A stretch of 14,233 nucleotides of DNA from Odoribacteraceae bacterium. GTDB taxonomy: Bacteria; Bacteroidota; Bacteroidia; Bacteroidales; Marinifilaceae. Below are positions 7,553 to 14,164 of this stretch, piece after piece. The first letter of the stretch is position 1. Every line of letters begins with the position of its first letter. Location: contig JAITJA010000110.1 in the NCBI GenBank assembly GCA_031279175.1, forward strand, positions 1 through 14,233, in the 5' to 3' direction. A program made the position numbers and the translations under genes. Below the pieces are notes generated by a model. The model worked only from the letters and a program-made list of their open reading frames with translations. It did not search any database and was not told where the DNA came from.

Positions 7553-8160
7553 ACCCGCTCGCCCCCCTCTTAAAGATAGAGGGATTCGGGGACATCCCCG
7601 GGGAAAGCGCGAAACCCTCTCTCCCGTCATCGTCGGCCTCCGCCCAGCCCGTTGCAACCCCTCCTCCCGTCCCGGAAAAACAGCGGGTACAAGCCCCCCT
7701 CTCCTCCTTCAAAATCAATATTAAAAACGAAGAGCCGCGTCCCGTGTCGGAACTCCCGCGCGATCTCCCCGTTGCTGCTTCTCCTCTCGCGAACGCCCCT
7801 TTCGACCTTGATGCCGTCGCGGCGGTACTCGAGCGCTTCATCGCCGGCGAGAAAGAAAAAGCCCTGCGCGCGGCCTTGACGGCCTACCCCCCCTTGCTGG
7901 ACGGGTATGCCATCACGCTCAAGTTCGACAACGAGCTACTCCTCGCGAAGGTCAAGGGAACACACCCTGCCCTCCTCGCCCGTTTCAAGCAAGAACTGGG
8001 AAACGACCACGTCACCCTGCAATTTGTTATTTACGATGAACAACAAGATCCCTCGCCCGTCAAGCGCTTGTACACGGCGCGGGAAAAATTCGATCATTTT
8101 GTCGCGTTGAACCCGGCAGTGCAAGACCTCAGTGACTGCTTCGGGTTAGAGATACTGTGA
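6440..8160 (+). CDS. dnaX: DnaX tau-like full-length clamp-loader subunit, read through a -1 slip
   Basis: This is DNA polymerase III subunit gamma/tau, the AAA+ ATPase of the sliding-clamp loader. The zero frame (from 6440) carries Walker A GPRGVGKT (45-52), zinc-ligand cysteines C64, C74, C77 and C80, Walker B YIVDE (124-128), sensor 1 LATTE (155-159) and the SRC arginine-finger motif (169-171), followed by the collar domain. After the A run at 7531-7541, only the -1 frame stays open. It encodes a Pro/Ser/Ala-rich linker (about 7555-7790) and a C-terminal domain ending in YTAREKFDHFVALNPAVQDLSDCFGLEIL, which resembles the end of other Bacteroidota DnaX proteins as I recall them. The joined product is about 573 residues, near family size. 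Either slippage is programmed or the A count is a sequencing error; both make this whole interval dnaX. Confidence 0.9.
7531..7541 (+). promoter_or_regulatory. A11 slippery run at the gamma/tau junction of dnaX
   Basis: Eleven consecutive A residues lie within the zero-frame codons GCA AAA AAA AAA ACG. A stop codon follows three codons later in the zero frame, while the -1 frame is open for over 600 bases. Such runs cause transcriptional slippage (Thermus thermophilus dnaX is the known precedent) or ribosomal -1 slippage (E. coli dnaX, A-AAA-AAG). No good Shine-Dalgarno-like stimulator at the usual distance is visible upstream, and the first hairpin begins 23 bases downstream, too far for a classical stimulator. 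This favours RNA-polymerase slippage. Confidence 0.6.
7565..7600 (+). other. Two adjacent hairpins downstream of the dnaX A run
   Basis: CCCTCT (7565-7570) pairs perfectly with AGAGGG (7578-7583) over a 7-base loop. CGGGG (7587-7591) pairs with CCCCG (7596-7600) over a 4-base loop. They lie in the C-rich start of the tau linker. Each is short and could be chance in this biased sequence. Confidence 0.4.
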
Positions 8161-8178
8161 ACGCGAGCAACAGCGCGC

Positions 8179-9072
8179 TCACGGCTGGTACTCCGCAAAC
8201 CCTTTTTCCAGCAGAAAACGCGGGCGATACGACAACTTTGCCTTCCGCAACCCCGGCAACCCCAGGTCTTCCTCCCGGTTAATATAAAGGTACTCTTCCG
8301 GGACGTGCCCCGCCAGCTCCTGGTTAATCGTGTTATACGCCCCGCTGATGGAAGAATCCGCCTTCTCGATATGCACGTCGAAGGTATCACCGGAGACCGG
8401 GGTGCCGTACGAGAAAGCCACCACCTTTCCCCCTACCCGGAGGACGCCCCCCAGCAACTTCAACTCCTCCATGTGCTGCAAGGCCAGGGTCAGTGCCTTG
8501 CGTTCGTTCAGCAAGCTCTTGGGAATCGCGCCGACGCGTTGCCGGTACCACTCCTCCTCCAGCGCGAGGCATTGCGGCACCAGATCCGGCGTCAACGGCG
8601 CGTAATCGTACGCGTACGTCCGTCTGAACTTGTTCACGTGATTCCGCTTCGCCTGGAAATCCTTCCCTTTCAGCTCGACCAGCTCCTGTCGCGAGTAGAT
8701 ATAATCGAAGGAATCGCGATTGATCCGGTAGTGGAACTTGCCGGGGAAATCCTCATCCAGCCAGCTCAACAAACCGGGAAACACCCCGAAGAGCCGCGTG
8801 ACGTCTCCCCGTTCCCTGTCCGTTGCTATCAATTGTTTCACGATCTCGCTCCTGTGCTCGCTCCCCGCGGGTACGTGATAAAAGATCCGTTCCTGTTCCA
8901 GCACGAAGCGGATTACCGGCGTCCCGTTGACGACGGCGAAACACCCTCGCGTGAGAAACTGCCAGCTATACAGGTTCACGAATGACAGGTTACAGTCCCT
9001 GTTTCCCATCGCGGTCAAGAGCGGGGAGAGGATCTCCCTGTCCTCTAATTCTATCTTTTTAAATGTTATCAT
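8179..9072 (-). CDS. DUF2156 family protein (GNAT-fold, LPG-synthetase C-terminal-like)
   Basis: The product is 297 residues and cytosolic, with no signal peptide or membrane segment. It begins MITFKKIELEDREIL and carries the DUF2156 hallmark around 136-156 (GKDFQAKRNHVNKFRRTYAYDY). The C-terminal half has a GNAT-like strand/helix pattern (VLRVGGKVVAFSYGTPVSGDTFDVHIEKAD, about 210-239) and ends with LPGLRKAKLSYRPRFLLEKG. The family is related to the catalytic domain of phosphatidylglycerol lysyltransferase (MprF) and to Fem-type aminoacyl transferases, but this protein lacks the membrane flippase part. An aminoacyl- or acyl-transfer role is only inferred and the substrate is unknown. It is transcribed towards dnaX, ending 18 bases from the dnaX stop, and diverges from dnaE. 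Confidence 0.88.
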   Translation of the reverse strand: MITFKKIELEDREILSPLLTAMGNRDCNLSFVNLYSWQFLTRGCFAVVNGTPVIRFVLEQERIFYHVPAGSEHRSEIVKQLIATDRERGDVTRLFGVFPGLLSWLDEDFPGKFHYRINRDSFDYIYSRQELVELKGKDFQAKRNHVNKFRRTYAYDYAPLTPDLVPQCLALEEEWYRQRVGAIPKSLLNERKALTLALQHMEELKLLGGVLRVGGKVVAFSYGTPVSGDTFDVHIEKADSSISGAYNTINQELAGHVPEEYLYINREEDLGLPGLRKAKLSYRPRFLLEKGFAEYQP

Positions 9073-9103
9073 CTTCTTCTTGTTAAACGACGCGTGTCGC
9101 CCG

Positions 9104-9111
9104 CGAATGTA
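9104..9111 (-). promoter_or_regulatory. Possible -7 element for the DUF2156 gene
   Basis: On the minus strand this reads TACATTCG, one mismatch from TAnnTTTG, and it lies 31 bases before the start codon. A -33 element is not clear. Support is position plus partial match only. Confidence 0.3.
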
Positions 9112-9283
9112 CGGAAAAGCGGTAGATACTGAAAGCGCGGGGGGGCGCGGGGTAGGGCGCGCGGCCTCGTTTCAAGCCAACCGTGCGTTCTTGTCGAGTG
9201 CTCGTGGGCGGGTATAAAATGCTGTCACGGGACTATCGTTCATCGATCGCGCTTGGAAAAAACCCTGTCTTTATTAAAGAGTC

Positions 9284-9309
9284 TGATCATTATCCACGAG
9301 AGTGATCAT
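9284..9309. promoter_or_regulatory. Paired TGATCAT sites upstream of dnaE, possible operator
   Basis: TGATCAT occurs at 9284-9290 and again at 9303-9309, a 19-base period close to two helical turns. TGATCA is itself palindromic, as dimeric regulators often require. The 9-mer between them (9290-9298, TTATCCACG) differs at one base from the E. coli DnaA box. The pair lies about 100 bases upstream of the -7 element, so a regulatory role is speculative. Confidence 0.2.
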
Positions 9310-9409
9310 GGAGTCTACCTCGAAGCGCACGGGGGTCGTCGTGGTGGGGATGGCCTGCTCTTTTTTCGCCGCGGTCTATTTTTCCTGCCGCGAAACCCTT
9401 TCGAATACC

Positions 9410-9417
9410 TATCTTTG
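9410..9417 (+). promoter_or_regulatory. dnaE promoter, Bacteroidota -7 element
   Basis: TATCTTTG matches TAnnTTTG exactly and lies 24 bases before the ATG at 9442. Transcription would start near 9424, leaving a leader of under 20 bases. This decides the dnaE start, because the longer in-frame start at 9253 would be upstream of the transcript. The -33 region is T-rich (about 9379-9383) but lacks a clear TTG. Confidence 0.6.
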
Positions 9418-9441
9418 TTCGCGTACCAAAACGATCAATAC

Positions 9442-12400
9442 ATGTCTTCTTTTGTTCACCTTCACGTTCACTCGCAATATTCTATCCTCGACGGCGCCGC
9501 CAGCATTGCCGGTCTGGTCAGCAAGGCGGTGCGAGACAACATGCCTGCCATCGCGCTGACGGATCACGGCAACATGTTTGGGATGAAACTATTTCACGAA
9601 GAGTGCCGCAAGGCAGGGATCAAGCCCGTGCTGGGCGTGGAAACCTACGTGGCGCGCGGCTCGCGGCACGAAAAGACGAGAGAGATCGACCGTTCGGGCG
9701 AGCATCTCATCCTGCTGGCGAAGAACCACCAGGGGTACAAGAACCTGATGCAGCTCTGCTCGATCGCCTACATGGAGGGTTTTTACTATCGCCCGCGCGT
9801 GGACAAGGCCTTGTTAGAGGAGTATCACGAGGGACTGATCGCGAGTTCGGCGTGTCTTGCCGGGGAGATCTGCCAGAAGATCATGAACGGCGACACGTGC
9901 GGGGCAGAAGAGGCGGCAAAGTGGTATCGCGGGGTGTTTGGCGAGGACTACTACCTGGAAGTGATGCGTCACCCCTCGGGCGTCCTGGCGATGGACGAGG
10001 AGGTATACGAGCGGCAGCAGGCCTGTATCCCCGCAATCCTTGACATCGGTGCGCGGCTTGGGATCAAGGTAATCGCGACGAATGACGTTCATTTCCTGGA
10101 GGCGGGAGACGCGGAGGCGCATGACGTGTTGATCTGCCTGAACACGGGGAAGGAGCTGGACGACCCGAAGCGGATGAGATACACGCGGCAGGAGTGGTTC
10201 AAGACGGGAGAGGAGATGGAGAAACTATTCTCGGACGTGTCGGGAGTGGTAGAGAACACGCTGGAGGTGGCGGCGAAAGTAGAGGAATACGACCTGAACG
10301 CCGCGGCGATCATGCCGGTGTTCCCGATCCCGGAGAGCTTCGGGCGGGAGGAAGAGTACGTGACGCGTTTCACGGGCGAGGAACTCGAGGCGGAGTTCGG
10401 CAAGGAGAGTTACGAGCGGCTGGGAGGGCACGACAAGGTAGCGCGCGTGAAACTGGAGGCGGATTACCTGGCCCACCTGACCTGGATCGGCGCGCGGAAG
10501 CGTTGGAAAGAAGGAATCTCGAGCGAGGTACGCGAGCGGGTAGAATTCGAGTTAAAAACGATCAAGGAGATGGGGTTCCCGGGATATTTCCTGATCGTGC
10601 AAGATTTTATCCGGGCGGCGCGGGATATGGGCGTGATTGTTGGGCCGGGCCGGGGATCGGCGGCGGGTAGCGTGGTCGCGTATTGTCTCGAGGTGACGAA
10701 TATCGACCCGATGAAATACGACCTGCTTTTCGAGCGATTCCTGAACCCGGATCGTATCTCGATGCCGGACATGGACATTGACTTCGATGATGACGGGCGA
10801 CGGCAGGTGCTGGAATGGGTAGCCAACAAGTACGGGCACGACAAGGTAGCGCACATCGTCACGTTCGGCAGCATGGCGGCGAAAATGGCGATCAAGGACG
10901 TGGCGCGGGTGCTACGCCTGGAGCTTTCCGAGTCGAATCGCCTCTCGAAGATGGTGCCCGAGGGCCCGAAGGTCACGCTACAGGGCGCGTACGAGCAAAA
11001 CGATGATCTGATGAAGGAGAGATCCTCGTCAAAGCCGCTGGTGAGCAAGACGCTGAAGCTGGCCGAGGCGCTGGAGGGAACGGTAAGGCAGCCCGGGCAG
11101 CACGCTTGCGGGATCATTATCAGTAGAGACCCGCTGGTGGAGCATATCCCGGTGATGTTGAGCAAGGACGACAGCCTGTTGACAACGCAGTACGACGGAC
11201 ATTTCGTCGAATCGGTCGGGCTGCTAAAAATGGATTTCCTCGGGTTACGGACGCTCACTATAATCAAGGTGTGCATAGAAAATATCCGCAAGTCGAAAGG
11301 CGTCCACGTGAACATCGACGAGATCCCGCTGGACGACCCGAAGGCGTTCGCTCTTTTCTCGCGCGGCGAGACGACTGCATTATTCCAGTTCGAGTCGGAC
11401 GGGATGAGGAAGCACCTGAAGGCCTTGCAGCCGGACAACATCGAGTTTCTCGTGGCGATGAACGCCCTCTATCGTCCCGGCCCGATGGACAGTATTCAAC
11501 TCTTTATCGACCGGCGGCACGGGCGAAAGCCGGTGGAATACGATCACCCGATGATGGAACCTTACTTGAAGACCACCTACGGGATCACGATCTACCAGGA
11601 GCAGGTGATGTTATTATCGCGGGCGCTGGCGGGATTCACGCGCGGCGAGTCGGACACCCTACGCAAGGCCATGGGAAAGAAAAATGAAAAGGAGATGGCA
11701 AAAATGCGCGAGAAGTTCTACCAGGGATGCCAAAACAACCCGGCCTTCGTGGCCGGGTGCGAGGAAAAAGGGAAGCCGGTGGGAAAGCTGAGCGCGGAGA
11801 TCTGGGACGTCTGGAAGGCATTCGCCTCGTACGCGTTTAACAAGTCGCACGCGGTGTGCTACGCCTATATCGCCTACCAGACGGCTTACCTGAAGGCCAA
11901 TTACCCGTCGGAATTCATGGCGGCGAACTTGAGTTGCAATCTCTCGCAGATCGCGCAGGTGTCAAAGCTGATGGACGAGTGCAAGCGCGCGGGGCTACGC
12001 GTGCTCCCGCCAGACGTGAACGAGTCGGGTAACGATTTTACCGTGAACCGCGAGGGAGACATCCGTTTCGGGCTTGCCGCGATCAAGGGGGTAGGGGAGA
12101 ACGCCGTCGAGAAAATCAAGGAAGAACGGGAGCGAAACGGGCTTTTCAAAAACGTCTTCGACTTCTTCGAGCGCGTCGACCACCGCACGATTAACCAGAA
12201 GGCGCTCGAGAACATTATCGCCGCCGGGGGACTGGATAGCTTCGGGCTGCACCGGGCGTGTTATTTCCACCCGGCACGCGACAACTCGCCCTGGCTGGAA
12301 CAACTTGTCACCTACGGGAAAAAGAAGCAGCAGGACAAGGAACAGGCGCTCATGAGTCTCTTCGGCGGCATGGCGGAGTACGAGGTGCCGTTGCCCGTCG

Positions 12401-13062
12401 TCCCGTCGTGCGACCCCTGGATGAATGTCATGCAGGCCAACAAGGAGAAGGAGCTGATCGGGATATACCTCACCACGCACCCCCTGGATGCCTACCGGAT
12501 GGAAATCGAGTTGTTGTGCACGAGCCTCAAGACCCTCGAGGAGCATTTCGAAAAGCTTTCCGGGAGGACGATCATCATTGCCGGTATCGTGATCGCGACA
12601 AGGGAGGGAAAGACAAAGAAAGGCCACGACTTCGGGATATTGACGATCGAGGACTTCACGGGCACGCGTGACATCTCCTTCTTCGGCGAGAATTACATCC
12701 GCTTCAGGAACTATTTTATCCTCGACACGCCCGTCTATATCCAGGGAAAGGTGCAGCAAAGAAGGTGGAAGGAGAACGACGAGCTGGAATTCTGGGTCGC
12801 GGACGTGAAGCTGATGAACGCGTTAAAAGAATTCGTGCGCTCCTTGACTATCGAGATCGACGCGGAGCAGTTGACAGGCGAGATGGTCATGGAATTACGC
12901 GATCTCGTGAAGGGAACGGGAACGATACCGCTGAACATCGCGTTATACGACCGGGCGGGAAATAGCGTGAAGCTCTTCTCGCGAACGTGTCGCCTGGAAT
13001 GTTCGCGGGAATTGCACGAATATTTCAAGGAGAATAGCGCCGTGAAGATAAAAATTGAGTAA
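9442..13062 (+). CDS. dnaE: DNA polymerase III alpha subunit
   Basis: This is the replicative polymerase catalytic subunit, DnaE1 type, 1206 residues from the chosen start. An N-terminal PHP domain (about 1-270) begins FVHLHVHSQYS with metal-ligand candidates H6, H8 and H42 (TDHGN). The palm has PDMDIDF (442-448) and KMDFLG with D598, matching the three catalytic aspartates of the C-family polymerases. The fingers follow, then a helix-hairpin-helix region (GLAAIKGVGENAVEKI, about 876-891) and an OB fold from about 1043 (TIIIAGIVIATREG). There is no inserted exonuclease domain, so it is not PolC. The frame is open back to a TTG at 9253, but MSSFVHLHVH fits DnaE N-termini and the promoter lies between the two. 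It should partner with the tau form of DnaX encoded upstream. trxA follows after 51 bases. Confidence 0.96.
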   Translation: MSSFVHLHVHSQYSILDGAASIAGLVSKAVRDNMPAIALTDHGNMFGMKLFHEECRKAGIKPVLGVETYVARGSRHEKTREIDRSGEHLILLAKNHQGYKNLMQLCSIAYMEGFYYRPRVDKALLEEYHEGLIASSACLAGEICQKIMNGDTCGAEEAAKWYRGVFGEDYYLEVMRHPSGVLAMDEEVYERQQACIPAILDIGARLGIKVIATNDVHFLEAGDAEAHDVLICLNTGKELDDPKRMRYTRQEWFKTGEEMEKLFSDVSGVVENTLEVAAKVEEYDLNAAAIMPVFPIPESFGREEEYVTRFTGEELEAEFGKESYERLGGHDKVARVKLEADYLAHLTWIGARKRWKEGISSEVRERVEFELKTIKEMGFPGYFLIVQDFIRAARDMGVIVGPGRGSAAGSVVAYCLEVTNIDPMKYDLLFERFLNPDRISMPDMDIDFDDDGRRQVLEWVANKYGHDKVAHIVTFGSMAAKMAIKDVARVLRLELSESNRLSKMVPEGPKVTLQGAYEQNDDLMKERSSSKPLVSKTLKLAEALEGTVRQPGQHACGIIISRDPLVEHIPVMLSKDDSLLTTQYDGHFVESVGLLKMDFLGLRTLTIIKVCIENIRKSKGVHVNIDEIPLDDPKAFALFSRGETTALFQFESDGMRKHLKALQPDNIEFLVAMNALYRPGPMDSIQLFIDRRHGRKPVEYDHPMMEPYLKTTYGITIYQEQVMLLSRALAGFTRGESDTLRKAMGKKNEKEMAKMREKFYQGCQNNPAFVAGCEEKGKPVGKLSAEIWDVWKAFASYAFNKSHAVCYAYIAYQTAYLKANYPSEFMAANLSCNLSQIAQVSKLMDECKRAGLRVLPPDVNESGNDFTVNREGDIRFGLAAIKGVGENAVEKIKEERERNGLFKNVFDFFERVDHRTINQKALENIIAAGGLDSFGLHRACYFHPARDNSPWLEQLVTYGKKKQQDKEQALMSLFGGMAEYEVPLPVVPSCDPWMNVMQANKEKELIGIYLTTHPLDAYRMEIELLCTSLKTLEEHFEKLSGRTIIIAGIVIATREGKTKKGHDFGILTIEDFTGTRDISFFGENYIRFRNYFILDTPVYIQGKVQQRRWKENDELEFWVADVKLMNALKEFVRSLTIEIDAEQLTGEMVMELRDLVKGTGTIPLNIALYDRAGNSVKLFSRTCRLECSRELHEYFKENSAVKIKIE

Positions 13063-13113
13063 TATTGTAGCCCGGTACGAGAGACCAAAATGTAAAATTA
13101 AATCAATAGTATT

Positions 13114-13431
13114 ATGGGAATAATAGTAAATGATGTGAATTTCGAGGAGGTCGTGTTGAAATCAGCGCGCCCCGTGTTAGTAGATTTCTGGGCAGAATGG
13201 TGTGGCCCGTGCAAGATGATGTTACCGATCCTCGACACGTTGTCTGCCGAGTTCGAGGGACGCGTTGACGTCGTGAAAGTCGACGTGGATAGTAACCACT
13301 CGATCTCGGCCAAGTACGGTATCCGGAATATACCGACAATCCTGTTCTTCAAGAACGGGGATGTCGTCGACAAGCAAGTGGGGGCCGTGCCGGAAACCAC
13401 GCTACGGGCAAAGCTGAACGCGCTGCTATAA
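13114..13431 (+). CDS. trxA: Thioredoxin
   Basis: The product is a 105-residue, single-domain cytosolic thioredoxin without signal peptide. It has the active site W29-C30-G31-P32-C33, the buried acid D24 that assists the attacking cysteine, and the cis-proline P74 in the NIPT loop. The C-terminal GAVPETTLRAKLNALL helix completes the fold. It would reduce protein disulfides, receiving electrons from thioredoxin reductase (not in this window). It starts 51 bases after dnaE on the same strand with no clear promoter element between them, so read-through from dnaE is likely. A strong terminator follows. Length and motifs are entirely typical; the paralogue number in the genome is unknown, so the symbol reflects family rather than proven orthology. 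Confidence 0.95.
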   Translation: MGIIVNDVNFEEVVLKSARPVLVDFWAEWCGPCKMMLPILDTLSAEFEGRVDVVKVDVDSNHSISAKYGIRNIPTILFFKNGDVVDKQVGAVPETTLRAKLNALL

Positions 13432-13435
13432 GCAA

Positions 13436-13453
13436 CCCGGTTTCATCACCGGG
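13436..13453 (+). other. Small hairpin just after trxA
   Basis: CCCGGT pairs perfectly with ACCGGG over the loop TTCATC, starting 4 bases after the stop codon. There is no T-run, so it may protect the mRNA 3' end or act together with the stronger terminator 25 bases on. Confidence 0.45.
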
Positions 13454-13477
13454 CCGCGGGTAGCGTGAACATGAACG

Positions 13478-13517
13478 AACGCGCGGGAGGGAACTATTTC
13501 CTCCCGCGCGTTTTTTT
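13478..13517 (+). terminator. Strong intrinsic terminator of dnaE-trxA
   Basis: The arms 13478-13490 and 13500-13512 pair perfectly over 13 bp, with a GC-rich core (CGCGCGGGAGG) and a 9-base loop. They are followed immediately by a run of seven T (13511-13517). This is a textbook Rho-independent terminator. Confidence 0.92.
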
Positions 13518-14108
13518 CCCGGGTAGCGGGGCAGGGGAGGGGAGCGCGCCCCCCGCGCGTGAACTGGCAGTCAAGGGCCTGTTTATTTTCCCCGGGGCCT
13601 GTTATTTCGGGCAGGGAGTGTTCGATGACTCTCCACCTGGATACAAGGCCCCCCGCGCGTCCGGCCTTCCTCCCGGCAACAAATGTCACGTGGAACGGCT
13701 ACAAGTGGGCATGCGTCGAGGCCTATCAACCGCGAATCATTGCGTCACGTGGGAAACAGGGATTTATAAACATGCCATGAAGAGGATAACTCGCGATGCC
13801 GGAACAGTGTCCCGTGGGGGAGGGACACTGTCTACTCGGGTACGAGAAAGCATGATACCAGGGGACGGCAAACTCCTCGTGACATGAAAAAATCTCCTGT
13901 CAGTCGCGGCGCGAGTGATAATGGATGGGTATGAAAGGAGCGTTGTTACACGGGAGGGCAGTAACGGAGAGGCATGCAAGGTTAGATATCACGTGTTGAG
14001 GGTAGAGTAAGAAGGATGAGAAACGGGGAGAGAGGGTAGTAGGGAGAGGATCGTGGACGTTTCTCTTTTTGGAGTATCGAGGGTGAAACAGACTTACCTG
14101 TTGGTATT
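13518..14108. other. Gene-free spacer between convergent transcription units
   Basis: About 590 bases lie between the trxA terminator and the left-facing terminator at the right edge. Open frames of up to 140 codons exist on both strands, but they lack recognisable domains; the longest begins upstream of the trxA terminator and runs through it. The stretch contains a 12-base direct repeat (CCCCCCGCGCGT at 13549 and 13649), a 10-bp hairpin (13804-13831) and a purine-rich block (about 13994-14055). No TAnnTTTG promoter element was found. No gene can be supported. Confidence 0.6.
13804..13831. repeat. Perfect inverted repeat with 10-bp stem
   Basis: ACAGTGTCCC (13804-13813) pairs perfectly with GGGACACTGT (13822-13831) over the 8-base G-rich loop GTGGGGGA. 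No T-run follows on either strand, so it does not look like an intrinsic terminator. It could be a structured RNA element or a protein-binding palindrome. Confidence 0.6.
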
Positions 14109-14141
14109 AAAAAAAATACTTCGCGAAACACGCGAAGTATT
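14109..14141 (-). terminator. Intrinsic terminator for the leftward gene at the right edge
   Basis: The arms 14115-14125 and 14131-14141 (AATACTTCGCG and its complement) form an 11-bp perfect stem with a 5-base loop. Read on the minus strand, the stem is followed by a run of eight T (the A run 14109-14116). This marks the end of a minus-strand transcript. Confidence 0.85.
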
Positions 14142-14164
14142 ATTAAATTATTATCCTCTTGTCA

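Larger units (their letters stand above)
9073..9441. other. Divergent spacer between the DUF2156 gene and dnaE
   Basis: This 369-base stretch separates two divergently transcribed genes. It contains a near-consensus minus-strand -7 element (9104-9111), a G-rich block (about 9138-9161), a pair of TGATCAT palindromes (9284-9309) and the plus-strand dnaE promoter element (9410-9417). The dnaE frame is open without a stop through 9253-9441, but the promoter lies inside it, so I treat this as untranslated. No other gene is recognisable. Confidence 0.6.

Noticed and set aside
7744..8160. Separate 138-residue gene after dnaX
   Set aside because: The same frame is open upstream to the A run and its C-terminus resembles the tau part of Bacteroidota DnaX, so it is the 3' portion of dnaX rather than an independent gene.
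8158..8182. Bidirectional terminator between dnaX and the DUF2156 gene
   Set aside because: The 18-base gap offers only a 4-bp stem and no T-run in either direction.
10464..11441. 325-codon minus-strand open frame opposite dnaE
   Set aside because: It is antisense to the polymerase palm including the catalytic motifs, and its Ser/Arg-rich translation looks like an antisense shadow.
13615..13640. tRNA T-loop-like GTTCGAT sequence
   Set aside because: The flanking bases do not form a 5-bp T stem around a 7-base loop, and no acceptor or anticodon arms could be found.
13549..13660. 12-base direct repeat CCCCCCGCGCGT as insertion-site duplication
   Set aside because: The repeat is low-complexity, similar CCCGCGCGT runs occur in the nearby terminator, and the 88 bases between have no terminal inverted repeats or transposase.
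13465..13887. 140-codon open frame after trxA
   Set aside because: It begins upstream of the trxA terminator and runs through the hairpin, has no promoter element, and its Gly/Arg/Pro-rich translation has no recognisable domain.
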